Origin: Chryseobacterium turcicum
GTDB taxonomy: Bacteria; Bacteroidota; Bacteroidia; Flavobacteriales; Weeksellaceae
NCBI RefSeq assembly: GCF_021010565.1
Contig: NZ_JAJNAY010000001.1
Coordinates: forward strand, 2,832,001-2,896,000
Length of the DNA stretch: 64,000 nucleotides
Direction: 5' to 3'
How positions within the stretch are numbered: the stretch's first letter is position 1; the number at the start of each line of letters is the position of its first letter. Shown here piece after piece: positions 53,319 to 62,196 of the stretch. Both the position numbers and the translations under genes were made by a program. Below the pieces are notes generated by a model, which saw nothing but the letters and a program-made list of their open reading frames with translations, searched no databases and was not told where the DNA came from.

Positions 53319-53666
53319 ATGAAAAATGCGAAACGATTCCTAAAAGGAACTTTATTAGCATCGTCTTTATTTGTTTTATCACAATGTAAGCCGATGCCAA
53401 ACTCGACACCAGACAATGAAAAAACATTTATTGTAGGTTCCGAAACAGCAGATTGTACAGGAGTAGCTCCTATGAAATGTCTTCAGATAAAAGAAAAAGC
53501 ATCTGACAATTGGCAAAATTTCTACACCAATATTGACGGTTTCACGTACGAACCTGGATACGAATATGTATTAAAAGTAAAAACAGAAAAAATCGAAAAT
53601 CCACCAATGGATGCCTCATCGATAAAATACACTTTAATAAAGCAGGTTTCTAAAACCAAGAAATAA
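53319..53666 (+). CDS. DUF4377 lipoprotein
   Basis: 115 residues. The signal 'LLASSLFVLSQC' gives a lipobox-type Cys23. The DUF4377 signature follows: 'DCTGVAPMKCLQIKE' (two Cys that may pair), 'WQNFYTNIDGFTYEPGYEYV' and 'NPPMDASSIKYTLI'. In other bacteria the domain is attached to heat-shock HslJ/META proteins and its role is unknown. It is monocistronic with a sigma-54-like promoter and its own terminator. Confidence 0.88.
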   Translation: MKNAKRFLKGTLLASSLFVLSQCKPMPNSTPDNEKTFIVGSETADCTGVAPMKCLQIKEKASDNWQNFYTNIDGFTYEPGYEYVLKVKTEKIENPPMDASSIKYTLIKQVSKTKK

Positions 53667-53706
53667 AAAAATCCCTTTCAAAATAATTTGAAAGGGATTT
53701 TTTTAA
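53665..53706. terminator. Bidirectional terminator
   Basis: AAATCCCTTTCAAA pairs with TTTGAAAGGGATTT around a short loop, flanked by A-run and T-run. It lies between the convergent DUF4377 and SPFH genes. Confidence 0.9.
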
Positions 53707-53716
53707 ATTATATTGT

Positions 53717-54655
53717 CTATTCCTGAAAACCTCTGTTTTTTGGAGGATTAGGCATCGGAGCCTTATTGGCTTCATCCATTTTTTGCGTTGCCGCCATAGA
53801 AACTACCAGATCATTCAACATAGAACTTGCAGCCGTTGGAGAATTAGGTAATAACACCAAATTACTTCTGTTATTGGCACCAATCGAGCTTAATGTATCA
53901 TAATGTTGCGTAACTACGATTAATGCAGAGGCTTCCTGAGCATTGATATTGGCTGCATTCAGCATTTTCACAGACTCTTCCAAACCTTTTGCGATCTCTC
54001 TTCTTTGGTCTGCAATACCTTGTCCCTGCAGTTTTTTAGATTCTGCTTCAGCTTTTGCTACAGCAACAATTCTGATTCTTTGAGCTTCAGATTCATATTC
54101 TGCAGCGGTTTTTTCACGTTCTGCAGCGTTAATTCTATTCATGGCGTGTTTTACTTGCTCATCCGGATCTATATCGGTTACCAAAGCTTTGATAATGTCA
54201 TATCCATAACTTTGCATCGCTTCTTGTAATTCATTTTTTACCGCATTGGCGATATCATCTTTTCTTACAAAAACATCGTCTAATTTCGTTTTCGGAACTT
54301 CTGCACGCACCACATCAAAAACGTAAGATGTAATTTGATTTTCAGGATTCTCAAGACGATAATATGCGTCTTTTACATTTTCTCTGATGACCTGATACTG
54401 CACAGAAACTTTCATTTTAATGAAAACATTGTCTAAAGTTTTAGTATCAATCATCACGTCCAACTGCTGAATTCTTAGATTCAGACGTTTAGAAATCTGA
54501 TCCAAAAACGGAATCTTCAAATGCAAACCAGCATGGCTTACTTTTAAAAATTTACCTAATCTTTCTACTACTGCTGCAGATTCCTGTTTTACGGTAAAGA
54601 AAGATGCAAATAATGTTATAAGTCCAAAAAAGACCAAAATACCTAAATACACCAT
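53717..54655 (-). CDS. SPFH/Band 7 (stomatin/QmcA-like) membrane protein
   Basis: 312 residues. An N-terminal membrane helix ('GILVFFGLITLFASFFTV') leads into the SPFH domain ('ESAAVVERLGKFLKVSHAGL', 'VSVQYQVIRENVKDAYYRLE'), then a charged coiled-coil ('AAEREKTAAEYESEAQRIRI') and a short Pro-rich tail ('KAPMPNPPKNRGFQE'). Family proteins form large oligomeric membrane cages or microdomains and modulate proteases. No NfeD gene accompanies it here. Downstream of a shared terminator; the dGTPase gene lies upstream on the same strand. Confidence 0.92.
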   Translation of the reverse strand: MVYLGILVFFGLITLFASFFTVKQESAAVVERLGKFLKVSHAGLHLKIPFLDQISKRLNLRIQQLDVMIDTKTLDNVFIKMKVSVQYQVIRENVKDAYYRLENPENQITSYVFDVVRAEVPKTKLDDVFVRKDDIANAVKNELQEAMQSYGYDIIKALVTDIDPDEQVKHAMNRINAAEREKTAAEYESEAQRIRIVAVAKAEAESKKLQGQGIADQRREIAKGLEESVKMLNAANINAQEASALIVVTQHYDTLSSIGANNRSNLVLLPNSPTAASSMLNDLVVSMAATQKMDEANKAPMPNPPKNRGFQE

Positions 54656-54728
54656 ATAGTTTTTATTTTAATTGATATGTCGAGAAGATACAAAAAAGTT
54701 ACAGATACATCAAATAAAATTGAATAAA

Positions 54729-56087
54729 CTACATCGTCATCCCGATGTCAATTCCTTTTATTTTTCTGTACAAATCTGTAGCGTAATTATCGGTCATTCC
54801 GGAAACAAAATCAATCACGCCTAACGTTTTTTGATAATCACTACCCTCTTCATAAATAAATTGTTGCGGAAGAAGCTTCAGCGCCATTTTATCGTAAGAT
54901 TTTCTTGCGTCTTTTGGTTTTAAAACTGATGGAATAAAATGATCCAGTAATTCATACATTACATTATAGCCAGCATTTTCTATCTCTACTACCGCTTTAT
55001 GATTGTAAATTTTCGCAATTGAATAAGATTCTATTTCCTGCATTGCTTTATTTCCATCTCTGTAAATATCCAGCAAACCTTTATCTAAATTCCCTTCTAA
55101 AATCGTATTAAAATTGGTTTTAAAACTCTCAATCGATTTATTAATTAAAGCATTAATCACTTTCGCTCTCAGATAAGAAACCCTTTCATTATCATTAGAA
55201 ATAGCCACCAACTTATCTTTCACTTTTTTCATGTCCTGATTTTCCGACTCGATAAGGTCTAAGAAAAGATTTTCGCAGTCAGCGTTTGAAATAATTCCCA
55301 AACGGTGCGCATCTTCCATATCAATAATGTTGTAGCAAATATCATCAGCCGCTTCTACTAACCAAACAAATGGATGCCTTTTAAAAATATACGGTTCATC
55401 ATTTTCTTGAATCAGATTGACCCCTTTTGCAATTTCCAGAAAAGTTTCTTTTTCGTTCTGAAAAAAACCGAATTTCTTTCGATGGATAATTCCTTTTTGC
55501 TTTGCAATCGCTTCACAAGGATATTTTGCAATACTTGCCAAGGTCGTAAACGTCAACTGAGTTCCTCCAAAATCTTTTCCTTGTTGTTGATGTGCTAAAA
55601 CACGAATCGCATTGGCGTTTCCTTCAAAATTAACAAGATCGGCCCATTCTTTTTCTACGAATTTAGGTTTAAGATCGTTTTCGTTTTTATCAAAATAACT
55701 TGCAATTGCATCTTCGCCAGAATGCCCGAAAGCAGGATTTCCTACATCATGACAAAGACATGCCGCAGCAATTACATTTCCTAAATTATGATTGTAAAAA
55801 TTCTTTGACTCTTCTGTAAGTTCACTTTTGTGATTTTCAGCAATAAACTCTCCGATTACACTTCCTAAACTTCTTCCCACAGAGGAAACCTCTAAAGAAT
55901 GCGTCAATCTGTTATGTACAAAAACACTTCCCGGAAGTGGAAAAACCTGCGTTTTATTTTGTAGTCTTCTGAAAGCCGAAGAAAAGATAATACGGTCAAA
56001 ATCTCTCTGAAAATCCGTTCTTGAAGCAACAGTATTTGGATTGTTACCGGTACGCTGACTCGTAAAAATCTGGTTCAAATTCATCAT
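54729..56087 (-). CDS. dgt: Deoxyguanosinetriphosphate triphosphohydrolase family protein
   Basis: 452 residues, the usual length of the long dGTPase group. The HD metal site is complete: 'NRLTHSLEVS' (His63), 'CLCHDVGNPAFGHSGE' (His113, Asp114) and 'VEAADDICYNIIDMED' (third Asp). The N-terminal 'RTDFQRDFDRIIFSSAFRRL' with 'QNKTQVFP' is a family hallmark. It hydrolyses dGTP (or other dNTPs) to deoxynucleoside and triphosphate. Two consecutive ATG codons open the gene. The neighbours are unrelated in function, so it is presumably its own unit. Confidence 0.92.
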   Translation of the reverse strand: MMNLNQIFTSQRTGNNPNTVASRTDFQRDFDRIIFSSAFRRLQNKTQVFPLPGSVFVHNRLTHSLEVSSVGRSLGSVIGEFIAENHKSELTEESKNFYNHNLGNVIAAACLCHDVGNPAFGHSGEDAIASYFDKNENDLKPKFVEKEWADLVNFEGNANAIRVLAHQQQGKDFGGTQLTFTTLASIAKYPCEAIAKQKGIIHRKKFGFFQNEKETFLEIAKGVNLIQENDEPYIFKRHPFVWLVEAADDICYNIIDMEDAHRLGIISNADCENLFLDLIESENQDMKKVKDKLVAISNDNERVSYLRAKVINALINKSIESFKTNFNTILEGNLDKGLLDIYRDGNKAMQEIESYSIAKIYNHKAVVEIENAGYNVMYELLDHFIPSVLKPKDARKSYDKMALKLLPQQFIYEEGSDYQKTLGVIDFVSGMTDNYATDLYRKIKGIDIGMTM

Positions 56088-56154
56088 TTTCCAAAATTAA
56101 TTCAATTTTTACTTTTAAAGGAATAATATTTGAATTTTTGTTGAAAACAAAACA

Positions 56155-56886
56155 ATGCCCGAAGGTCCTACGATTGTTCTTATGAAGGAAGAACTTCAAC
56201 AATTCATTGGTAATAAAATAATTTCCGTTGAAGGAGATTTCGTTTTTGAGACTTCCCAGATAAAAGGAGAAATTTTAAGAGACATCAAAACTTTCGGTAA
56301 ACAAACATACCTGATTTTTGATACTGTCATTTTAAAAATTCATTTGTTGATGTTTGGCTCTTACAGTTTATATAAAAGAAAAGACATAGACACTCTTTGA
56401 TTGGGATTAACTTTCAAAAATGCCGGAATGTATTTTTATACTTGTTCTGTAAAGATTGTCGATGAAAGCTTTCTTAAAAAAATCAATTGGAAAGCTGACG
56501 TAATGAGTGATGTCTGGAATCCCGAAAAAACTGAAAATATTTTAAAAACTACCCCTAAAACGATGATTTGTGATGCTTTGATGAATCAGGATATTTTTTC
56601 GGGTGTTGGAAACATTATTAAAAATGAAGCTTTATTCAGAGTCGGTATACATCCTGAAAGTCTAATTGGAAATTTACCTTCAAAAAAATTAAAAGAAATT
56701 ATTTCGGAAGCAAGAAATTATAGTTTTGATTTTAAAAAGTGGAAAAAAGCGAATGTTCTAAGTAAACATTTTCAGATTTATCACCAGAAGAATTGCCCGA
56801 AATGCGGTGCAGAAGTCGTTAAAAAAGATACCGGAAAAAGCAAAAGAACAAGTTTTTTCTGCGAAAAAGACCAGAAAATGTATTAA
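56155..56886 (+). pseudogene. Fpg/Nei-family DNA glycosylase interrupted by an in-frame TGA
   Basis: The frame begins 'MPEGPTIVLMKEELQQFIGN' (catalytic Pro2 and Glu3 kept) and 'IKTFGKQTYLIF' supplies the conserved Lys. After 81 codons a TGA (56398-56400) interrupts it, and the same frame continues with 'LGLTFKNAGMYFYTCSVKI' through the H2TH region ('MICDALMNQDIFSGVGNIIK') to the zinc-finger end. The family usually has Arg before 'LGL', and CGA to TGA is a single C-to-T change, so a nonsense mutation is likely. The finger reads C-x2-C ... 'FFCEKDQ', where the fourth Cys position is Asp; that may be normal for the subgroup. Sequencing error or TGA recoding cannot be excluded. Confidence 0.82.
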
Positions 56887-56944
56887 AAGTCATGTTTTTA
56901 AGAACAAAAAATATTCTAAATTTATAAAACCTTAATTACATGAA

Positions 56945-57571
56945 ATGACCGATAACAAATGGCTTGACCGATGGAACGAAAGATACAGCAACGATGAATT
57001 TGCTTATGGCACGCAACCCAACAATTATTTAAAAGAACAGCTGCAAAAATTAGAAATAGGTTCTATTCTTTTTCCTGCAGAAGGTGAAGGACGAAATGCT
57101 ATTTTTGCAGCTCAACTTGGATGGAAAGTCTCTGCATTCGATATTAGTCCTGAAGGAAAAAATAAGGCTTTACAATTAGCTGAAGCCAATCATGTTGAAA
57201 TTGATTACCAAGTTGGCGAATTGCAAACTTTAAACTACAAAAAAGAGCAATTTGATGCTATTGCATTAATTTACGCACATTTTCCAGCTGATATTAAATC
57301 ATCAATTCATAAAATGCTTGATACTTATATACGGAAAGGTGGTTTTATAATTTTCGAAGCATTCAGCAAAAAGCATCTTGATTTTGTCTTGAAAAACGAA
57401 AAAGTTGGCGGCCCAAAAGATATAGAGTCTCTGTTTTCAATCGAAGAAATTAAATCTGATTTTCCGGAATATGATATTATTGAATTAGAAGAAAAAGAGA
57501 TTGAGCTTCAGGAAGGTGTTTTTCACAATGGTACAGGTTCGGTGATTCGGTTTTTAGGAAAGAAAAAATAA
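56945..57571 (+). CDS. Class I SAM-dependent methyltransferase (TehB-like)
   Basis: 208 residues. Motif I is '[20 protein letters not shown]' (residues ~39-58), followed by the acidic loop '[10 protein letters not shown]' (Asp for ribose hydroxyls) and motif III-like '[15 protein letters not shown]'. The N-terminal '[20 protein letters not shown]' is typical of TehB/thiopurine-type methyltransferases that alkylate toxic small molecules. Start at ATG 56945; an ATG five bases earlier runs into a stop. Its stop lies 6 bp from that of the convergent response-regulator gene. Substrate unknown. Confidence 0.88.
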   Translation: MTDNKWLDRWNERYSNDEFAYGTQPNNYLKEQLQKLEIGSILFPAEGEGRNAIFAAQLGWKVSAFDISPEGKNKALQLAEANHVEIDYQVGELQTLNYKKEQFDAIALIYAHFPADIKSSIHKMLDTYIRKGGFIIFEAFSKKHLDFVLKNEKVGGPKDIESLFSIEEIKSDFPEYDIIELEEKEIELQEGVFHNGTGSVIRFLGKKK

Positions 57572-57577
57572 GATATT

Positions 57578-58303
57578 CTAAACATCAAAATTCAATGAAC
57601 CTCCTGAATAAGCTGTAAAAAAATCAGATTTATAGACTTCTCCCAAAGGAACTTCAGACTCATCTATAAAAATAGTATGGTTATCAAAAGAATCAATACT
57701 GTTTAAATTAACGACAAAAGATTTGCTGACTCTGCAAAAAATTTCCGGAGGAAGTTTTTGGTGAATCGTTTTGAGATTCATTGCTGTAATCAGTTTTTGA
57801 GTTTTGGTGTGAATGACTACATAATCTTTCAACCCTTCAATAAATTTAATCTCATCGAAATTGAGTTTATAAAATCTTCTGTCTGCTTTTATAAATAAAA
57901 ATTCTTTGGTGTTTGATGCAAATGTATTTTTCACAGTGTCTTGTGAAAGCAACTGATGATAGAGAATTGCTTTTCCGATTGCTTTTTCCAAACGCGGCTT
58001 TTCTATAGGTTTTAATAGATAATCAATAGCATCGAGCTCATAACTTTTTAAGGCATATTGGGAATAAGCGGTTGTGAAAATAATCAGGCAATCTTTGGGA
58101 AGCATTTTTGCAAATTCAAGACCTGTCACGAGAGGCATTTCTATATCTAGAAAGATAAGATTCACCACATTTGTTTTTAAAAATTCTAAAGCTGCAGGAG
58201 CATTGGAAAACAATCCAACAATATTTATTTTTGAAACTTCAAGAATCAACGACTGCATTTCGGCTCTTGCCAAAGGCTCATCGTCTACAATAATACAGTT
58301 CAT
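57578..58303 (-). CDS. LytTR-family response regulator
   Basis: 241 residues. Receiver domain 1-120 with acidic pair 'VDDEP' and phosphoacceptor Asp53 in 'LIFLDIEMP'; Thr in 'CLIIFTTAYSQYA' and Lys in 'DYLLKPIEKPRL' complete the site. The C-terminal LytTR DNA-binding domain (~140-241) has 'LFIKADRRFYKLNFDEIKFI' and 'FCRVSKSFVVNLNSID'. The start overlaps the end of the histidine kinase gene by 4 nt, so the two are translationally coupled and cognate. Target genes are not evident; the divergent hypothetical gene downstream of the kinase is a candidate. Confidence 0.93.
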   Translation of the reverse strand: MNCIIVDDEPLARAEMQSLILEVSKINIVGLFSNAPAALEFLKTNVVNLIFLDIEMPLVTGLEFAKMLPKDCLIIFTTAYSQYALKSYELDAIDYLLKPIEKPRLEKAIGKAILYHQLLSQDTVKNTFASNTKEFLFIKADRRFYKLNFDEIKFIEGLKDYVVIHTKTQKLITAMNLKTIHQKLPPEIFCRVSKSFVVNLNSIDSFDNHTIFIDESEVPLGEVYKSDFFTAYSGGSLNFDV

Positions 58304-59376
58304 AAAGGAATTATTAGGTATACAATATATTCGTTGTTGGTGGAATTGATTTCCAAAGTAAAAGTATCTTTATAAAGAAGCTCAAGTCTCCTTTTGATAT
58401 TCACTAATCCGAGTCCGCTATAAATAGTTTCCGGAACCGGAAAATCTGAGTTTTGAGAATTTCGGCATTCAAAATGAAGATTTTTATCTTGTATTTCAAT
58501 ATTCACTTTCACATAAGATTCTTTTCCCGTAATATCTACACTATGTTTCACAGCATTTTCTACAAATGTGGTAAATAAGTTGGGCGGAATAAAAGTGCTG
58601 TTTAAAATTTTTTTATCGGTTTTGCTATCAATATAAACCTGAAAGTCTTCTCTTCTTATCTTTTCAAGATTTAGAAAGTTTGATAAAAAATCTATTTCAG
58701 AGGTAAGGATTGTTTTTTCTTCGTTGTTTTCGTAAAGCTGATAGCGTAGAAATTCTGAAAGTTTCATAATGACAACAGTTGCTTTTTCAGGATCTGTTCT
58801 TATTAATGCCTTCACATTATTCATCATATTAAACAAAAAATGAGGATTAATCTGATTACGCAATTCATTAAGTTCCATTTTTAACGTCAGATTGCTCAGT
58901 TCTATAATTCTCTTGTTATCACTTGTCCATTTCTGAATAAGTTTCACCGTGGTGCTCACCAAAATAATCGGAATACAAATCATAATCCCTTCATAAAGCC
59001 CACCTCTACGAACATCATTCTCGAGACCTTCTATTTTATATTCTGAAAAGAAAATTTCAAAACAGTTACCTATCAAATTAAGCCCCGCAATTCCCATAAG
59101 GAAAAGCAACAGAAAGTAAATAGCATATCGGGTTTTAAAGAAAAAATACGGCACTAAAACATAAATATTAATATACGCCATACCAATTAATGACACAAAA
59201 ACGAAAAACAAAACTAAATATCGATACCCTTCTTTGTACCAATGCCAAAAATCTGCGAAGTAGAGAAATATAAAAAAACAAATCGCAGACACCATATGTC
59301 TTAATAAACGGTAGCGATCTTCTACCAGAAAATCTATCACTATGGTGTCGTTTAATTCTTTAGACTTGTAATTCAT
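58300..59376 (-). CDS. LytS/YehU-type sensor histidine kinase
   Basis: 358 residues from ATG 59376; a TTG 21 bp earlier is unlikely. Four TMs (about 25-44, 52-70, 74-100 region and 130-146) make a membrane sensor without a large extracellular domain. The His-kinase box is 'LRNQINPHFLFNMMNNVKAL' with His180, and the ATPase has 'NLFTTFVENAVKHSV' (N-box) and 'GLGLVNIKRRLELLY' (G-box). It phosphorylates the LytTR regulator encoded 4 nt overlapping downstream. Ligand unknown; the short TM-only sensor suggests a membrane-derived cue. Confidence 0.92.
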   Translation of the reverse strand: MNYKSKELNDTIVIDFLVEDRYRLLRHMVSAICFFIFLYFADFWHWYKEGYRYLVLFFVFVSLIGMAYINIYVLVPYFFFKTRYAIYFLLLFLMGIAGLNLIGNCFEIFFSEYKIEGLENDVRRGGLYEGIMICIPIILVSTTVKLIQKWTSDNKRIIELSNLTLKMELNELRNQINPHFLFNMMNNVKALIRTDPEKATVVIMKLSEFLRYQLYENNEEKTILTSEIDFLSNFLNLEKIRREDFQVYIDSKTDKKILNSTFIPPNLFTTFVENAVKHSVDITGKESYVKVNIEIQDKNLHFECRNSQNSDFPVPETIYSGLGLVNIKRRLELLYKDTFTLEINSTNNEYIVYLIIPL

Positions 59377-59565
59377 TAAATATTTAATTGTAAACAAAAA
59401 TAATTAATAACGACATCACACCCCATATTATTATACGAACCCTGCCTTTTTTTATACAAAATTTCAAACCGTCAGATTTGGTAGAATTTGTAAGGCAGTT
59501 GGTATAAAAAACAGATTACAAAAGTGTTTTCTATATTCCTTTGTCCTTTAAAATTTATTTAAGAC

Positions 59566-59994
59566 ATGGAATTAAACGTTTTTCAGAAACTCACAGAACA
59601 AATTACACAAGAATGTTATTTTATGACCGATTCTCAGCAGGAAGAAAAAGTGATACAATTAATCGATCTTCATCATTTTATAGAATCTTACAATCAAAGC
59701 CTAAAGGTGATTGATTACATTCATCATCCTATCAACATCATTGAAGAAAACGGAGTAAAAAAAGGGATTCTATTTTACGATATGAAGTATGCTCATGCTT
59801 TAGACATTTACGAATCTGAACTTTTTAAAGCCCAGCATCAGATACAAGAATTATGGTTTGTTTTTGTGGAGGAAGAAAGCATATCGCAAGCCGAAAAGTA
59901 TATCAACTTTATCAATTCAAATGCGATAGAAGTTTTTTATGATAGAATATTTATGTTCAGTTTCTTTCAATCTACCATCCAGTCAATCAAGTAA
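59566..59994 (+). CDS. Hypothetical cytoplasmic protein (142 aa)
   Basis: 142 residues without signal peptide or TM. Composition is mixed helical/strand with 'YDRIFMFSFFQSTIQSIK' at the end and 'NGVKKGILFYDMKYAHALDI' in the middle. I recognise no family. It lies divergent from the histidine kinase gene (189-bp gap) and 6 bp upstream of an outer-membrane protein gene, so it may be co-expressed with that gene and could be regulated by the two-component pair. Confidence 0.6.
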   Translation: MELNVFQKLTEQITQECYFMTDSQQEEKVIQLIDLHHFIESYNQSLKVIDYIHHPINIIEENGVKKGILFYDMKYAHALDIYESELFKAQHQIQELWFVFVEEESISQAEKYINFINSNAIEVFYDRIFMFSFFQSTIQSIK

Positions 59995-60000
59995 TATTCT

Positions 60001-60981
60001 ATGAAACCATTAAAAAAAAATCTAATCACTTTTGCTCTAGTTCCTGTTGCAACATTGCTTTCTGCTCAAAAGAAAGACAGTATTCCGCATAAAGTAATTG
60101 CTTTTGTTACTGACAAATTTCCTCAGGCAAGAGATTTAAACGTAGAATTTACCCAAATGACTCCGTATAAATTTTCTCCCGAATTGTATGGAAATGATTT
60201 ACCGGAAAACAAAGTAAAATCTTTTCAGCAGGTAAGAGCTAATGCCAATTTTTATTTTATTAAAAACAGGAAATGGATGCTTAATACCTCATTAAATTAC
60301 CGCTTTACCTCGATTAACTCTGAAAACAACATCAATATATTTTCTGATCAAAATATAAATAAAGGAAATTTCCATTATCATTCTGAAGCCATAAATGTCA
60401 CTCATTTCTCAAAACTGTTTAATAAAATAGCGGTTTACACAGCAACAGCATCCGTGGACGGAAGCGACCAACATTTTGAAAGAATCAGAGGAATGGTAAC
60501 CGGAAGTTTGATTTTAAAAGCCAATGCAAAAACTAAAATGACTTTAGGAATTGCTGTTTTAATCGACCCTAGCACACCGGTTCCTGCGCTTCCTATTTTC
60601 ACATACGAACATAAATTTGATAACGGTTGGGTTGCAGATGTTCTATTGCCGAAAAAGATTCTCATTAGAAAAGACATTTTCTCAAACGGAAGAATATCAC
60701 TGGGAACAGAGATGGATAATACTTCATTCTATCTTTATCCTTCAGGAAAGAAATATGAATTCAGGCAATTGGAAATCAATTCCGGAGCTATTTATGAGCA
60801 TCATTTAGGCGGAAACTTTATCGGAACATTAAAAACCGGGCTCAGAGCAACGCCAAGTTCAAGGATTTTTGAAAAGAAAGAATCTCAGAAAGACTATATT
60901 TTCGAATCCAATGCAAAGCCTTCTTTTTATTTCAATTTAGGACTTTCTTACAATCCTTTTGGAAAACCGAGAACAAAATGA
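60001..60981 (+). CDS. Outer-membrane beta-barrel protein (DUF6268-like)
   Basis: 326 residues. The signal peptide ends near 'TLLSAQ'. The mature protein is a series of amphipathic strands ('NANFYFIKNRKWMLNTSLNY', 'LILKANAKTKMTLGIAVLID', 'RISLGTEMDNTSFYLYP', 'GNFIGTLKTGLRATP') ending 'FYFNLGLSYNPFGKPRTK', consistent with an outer-membrane barrel of about 10-12 strands. 'PELYGNDLPENKVKSF' is a periplasmic-turn-like insert. I place it in the DUF6268 group by general resemblance. It follows a small hypothetical gene by 6 bp. Function unknown. Confidence 0.65.
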   Translation: MKPLKKNLITFALVPVATLLSAQKKDSIPHKVIAFVTDKFPQARDLNVEFTQMTPYKFSPELYGNDLPENKVKSFQQVRANANFYFIKNRKWMLNTSLNYRFTSINSENNINIFSDQNINKGNFHYHSEAINVTHFSKLFNKIAVYTATASVDGSDQHFERIRGMVTGSLILKANAKTKMTLGIAVLIDPSTPVPALPIFTYEHKFDNGWVADVLLPKKILIRKDIFSNGRISLGTEMDNTSFYLYPSGKKYEFRQLEINSGAIYEHHLGGNFIGTLKTGLRATPSSRIFEKKESQKDYIFESNAKPSFYFNLGLSYNPFGKPRTK

Positions 60982-61315
60982 CATAAAAATTCAATGTAAA
61001 AATGTCAGCTTTTGATGTTTCTAACATTTAATATGCTTTACATTTCATTTCCTTGATATTGTCAACCTGAAAACAACAAATACAAAAACATTAACAAATT
61101 CTTAATTTTTTATGAATTAAATAATTAAAAACAAAAGTAAAAAGCATATAAAACAGTTAATCCATTAATACTAAATTCATCTAAAAACCTATTTACACAC
61201 TCTTAAAACACTGATATACATCATAGCAATTGAATTTGGCACGTCATTTGAAAGTTGTAATATTGCAATTATAAAATTCGCAATAAAAAATAAATAATTT
61301 AAAAATTCAAAAATT
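60982..61315. other. Intergenic region, ~334 bp, with sigma-54-like promoter
   Basis: No ORF beyond the small peptide that starts at 61316. Holds the sigma-54-like site 61236-61252 and an upstream AAAACACTGA (61205-61214) that also occurs upstream of the DUF4377 promoter (53211-53220). Confidence 0.5.
61236..61252 (+). promoter_or_regulatory. Sigma-54-like promoter upstream of the 26-codon peptide
   Basis: TTGGCACGTCATTTGAA: perfect -24 TGGCAC, five bases, TTGA (consensus TTGC). It lies 64 bp upstream of the peptide start. Confidence 0.45.
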
Positions 61316-61396
61316 ATGATCGCTTATATTGGTATCGCTACATGTGCAGTTATTGTTACTTCTTATTTTGTAACAGTTAGAAAAGAAGGAAACTAG
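61316..61396 (+). CDS. Small hydrophobic membrane peptide (26 aa)
   Basis: ATG GATC-start frame encodes 'MIAYIGIATCAVIVTSYFVT' followed by 'VRKEGN': one TM of ~19 residues and a short positive tail, like single-TM small proteins that bind larger membrane complexes. It is isolated, has a candidate sigma-54-like promoter upstream and a strongly structured element downstream. It is too short for routine gene callers; expression is unproven. Confidence 0.5.
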   Translation: MIAYIGIATCAVIVTSYFVTVRKEGN

Positions 61397-61442
61397 TTTT
61401 TAGTAAACATTCTTTTATTTAACAAATTTCAATTAATATTTT

Positions 61443-61511
61443 TTTTATGTTTGCAGTCTGAAAACTGCGGCTCTTTTACTCAACCGGAGTAAAAGAGCAG
61501 AAAACATAAAA
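61443..61511 (+). ncRNA. Three-way-junction structured leader before mepB
   Basis: Outer stem: TTTTATGTTT (61443-61452) pairs exactly with AAACATAAAA (61502-61511). Inside are hairpin P2, GCAGT/ACTGC with a 6-nt loop (61453-61468), and hairpin P3, GCTCTTTTACTC/GAGTAAAAGAGC with loop AACCG (61470-61498). The element ends 2 nt before the mepB start codon, so the closed form would mask initiation. It could be a cis-regulatory RNA, or the terminator region of the peptide gene; no T-run follows, which favours the former. Confidence 0.55.
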
Positions 61512-61513
61512 TC

Positions 61514-62017
61514 ATGATTATACCTATCGAGAAACTTCAGGAATTACTTTTTTCACCTCTCGGTTTAATCATATCAAATCTACATCAGGAGCCTGAATGC
61601 GAAGATTATTTCGGATTCAATTTTCAGCTCAATCATTTTCAAATTAAATTCAGAAAAGCTAAAATAACGCCGACCAAAATTGGTCAGTTTGTTACCCTGT
61701 GGAAAAGAAATCCCATTTCTAAAGAAACAGAACCATTTACTTCTGAAGACTCTTCTGATTTTTATTTAATTTTAACCGAAACTTCAGAACATTTCGGGTT
61801 TTTCCTTTTTACGAAAGATATTTTAATTGAAAATAAAATCCTTAGCACAGATTCCAAAGAAGGAAAACGAGGTTTCAGAGTGTATCCGGACTGGGATATT
61901 CCACAAAATAAACAGGCAAAGAAAACCCAAAACTGGCAGACTCAGTTTTTTATTGATTGCAGTCAGGAAAATTATCTTGAGAAGTTTAACTCTATTTTAA
62001 AATCTGAAGTTAAATAA
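61514..62017 (+). CDS. MepB family protein
   Basis: 167 residues. The family pattern is visible: 'FNFQLNHFQIKFRKAKITPT' followed by 'KIGQFVTLWKRNP', then 'EHFGFFLFTKDILIENKIL' and 'GKRGFRVYPDWDIPQNKQAK', with 'TQFFIDC' near the C-terminus. MepB proteins are small cytoplasmic proteins first named from the Staphylococcus aureus mep multidrug-efflux operon and have no assigned activity. Here no efflux gene adjoins it. A three-way-junction leader lies just before the start codon. Confidence 0.82.
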   Translation: MIIPIEKLQELLFSPLGLIISNLHQEPECEDYFGFNFQLNHFQIKFRKAKITPTKIGQFVTLWKRNPISKETEPFTSEDSSDFYLILTETSEHFGFFLFTKDILIENKILSTDSKEGKRGFRVYPDWDIPQNKQAKKTQNWQTQFFIDCSQENYLEKFNSILKSEVK

Positions 62018-62196
62018 AAATTACAATTTTCTCTCGCAGATTTTGCGGATTGAGCAGATTTAAATACCTTAAAATGGATGAGTTTATCTGTAATAATTTA
62101 AAAATAAATAGAAGAAATTGCTTTTCAGACTCATTTAAACTGGCTTCAAAATTTTAAATCAAGTATCTTTGCAGACCAATTAAATCTTCTACTACT

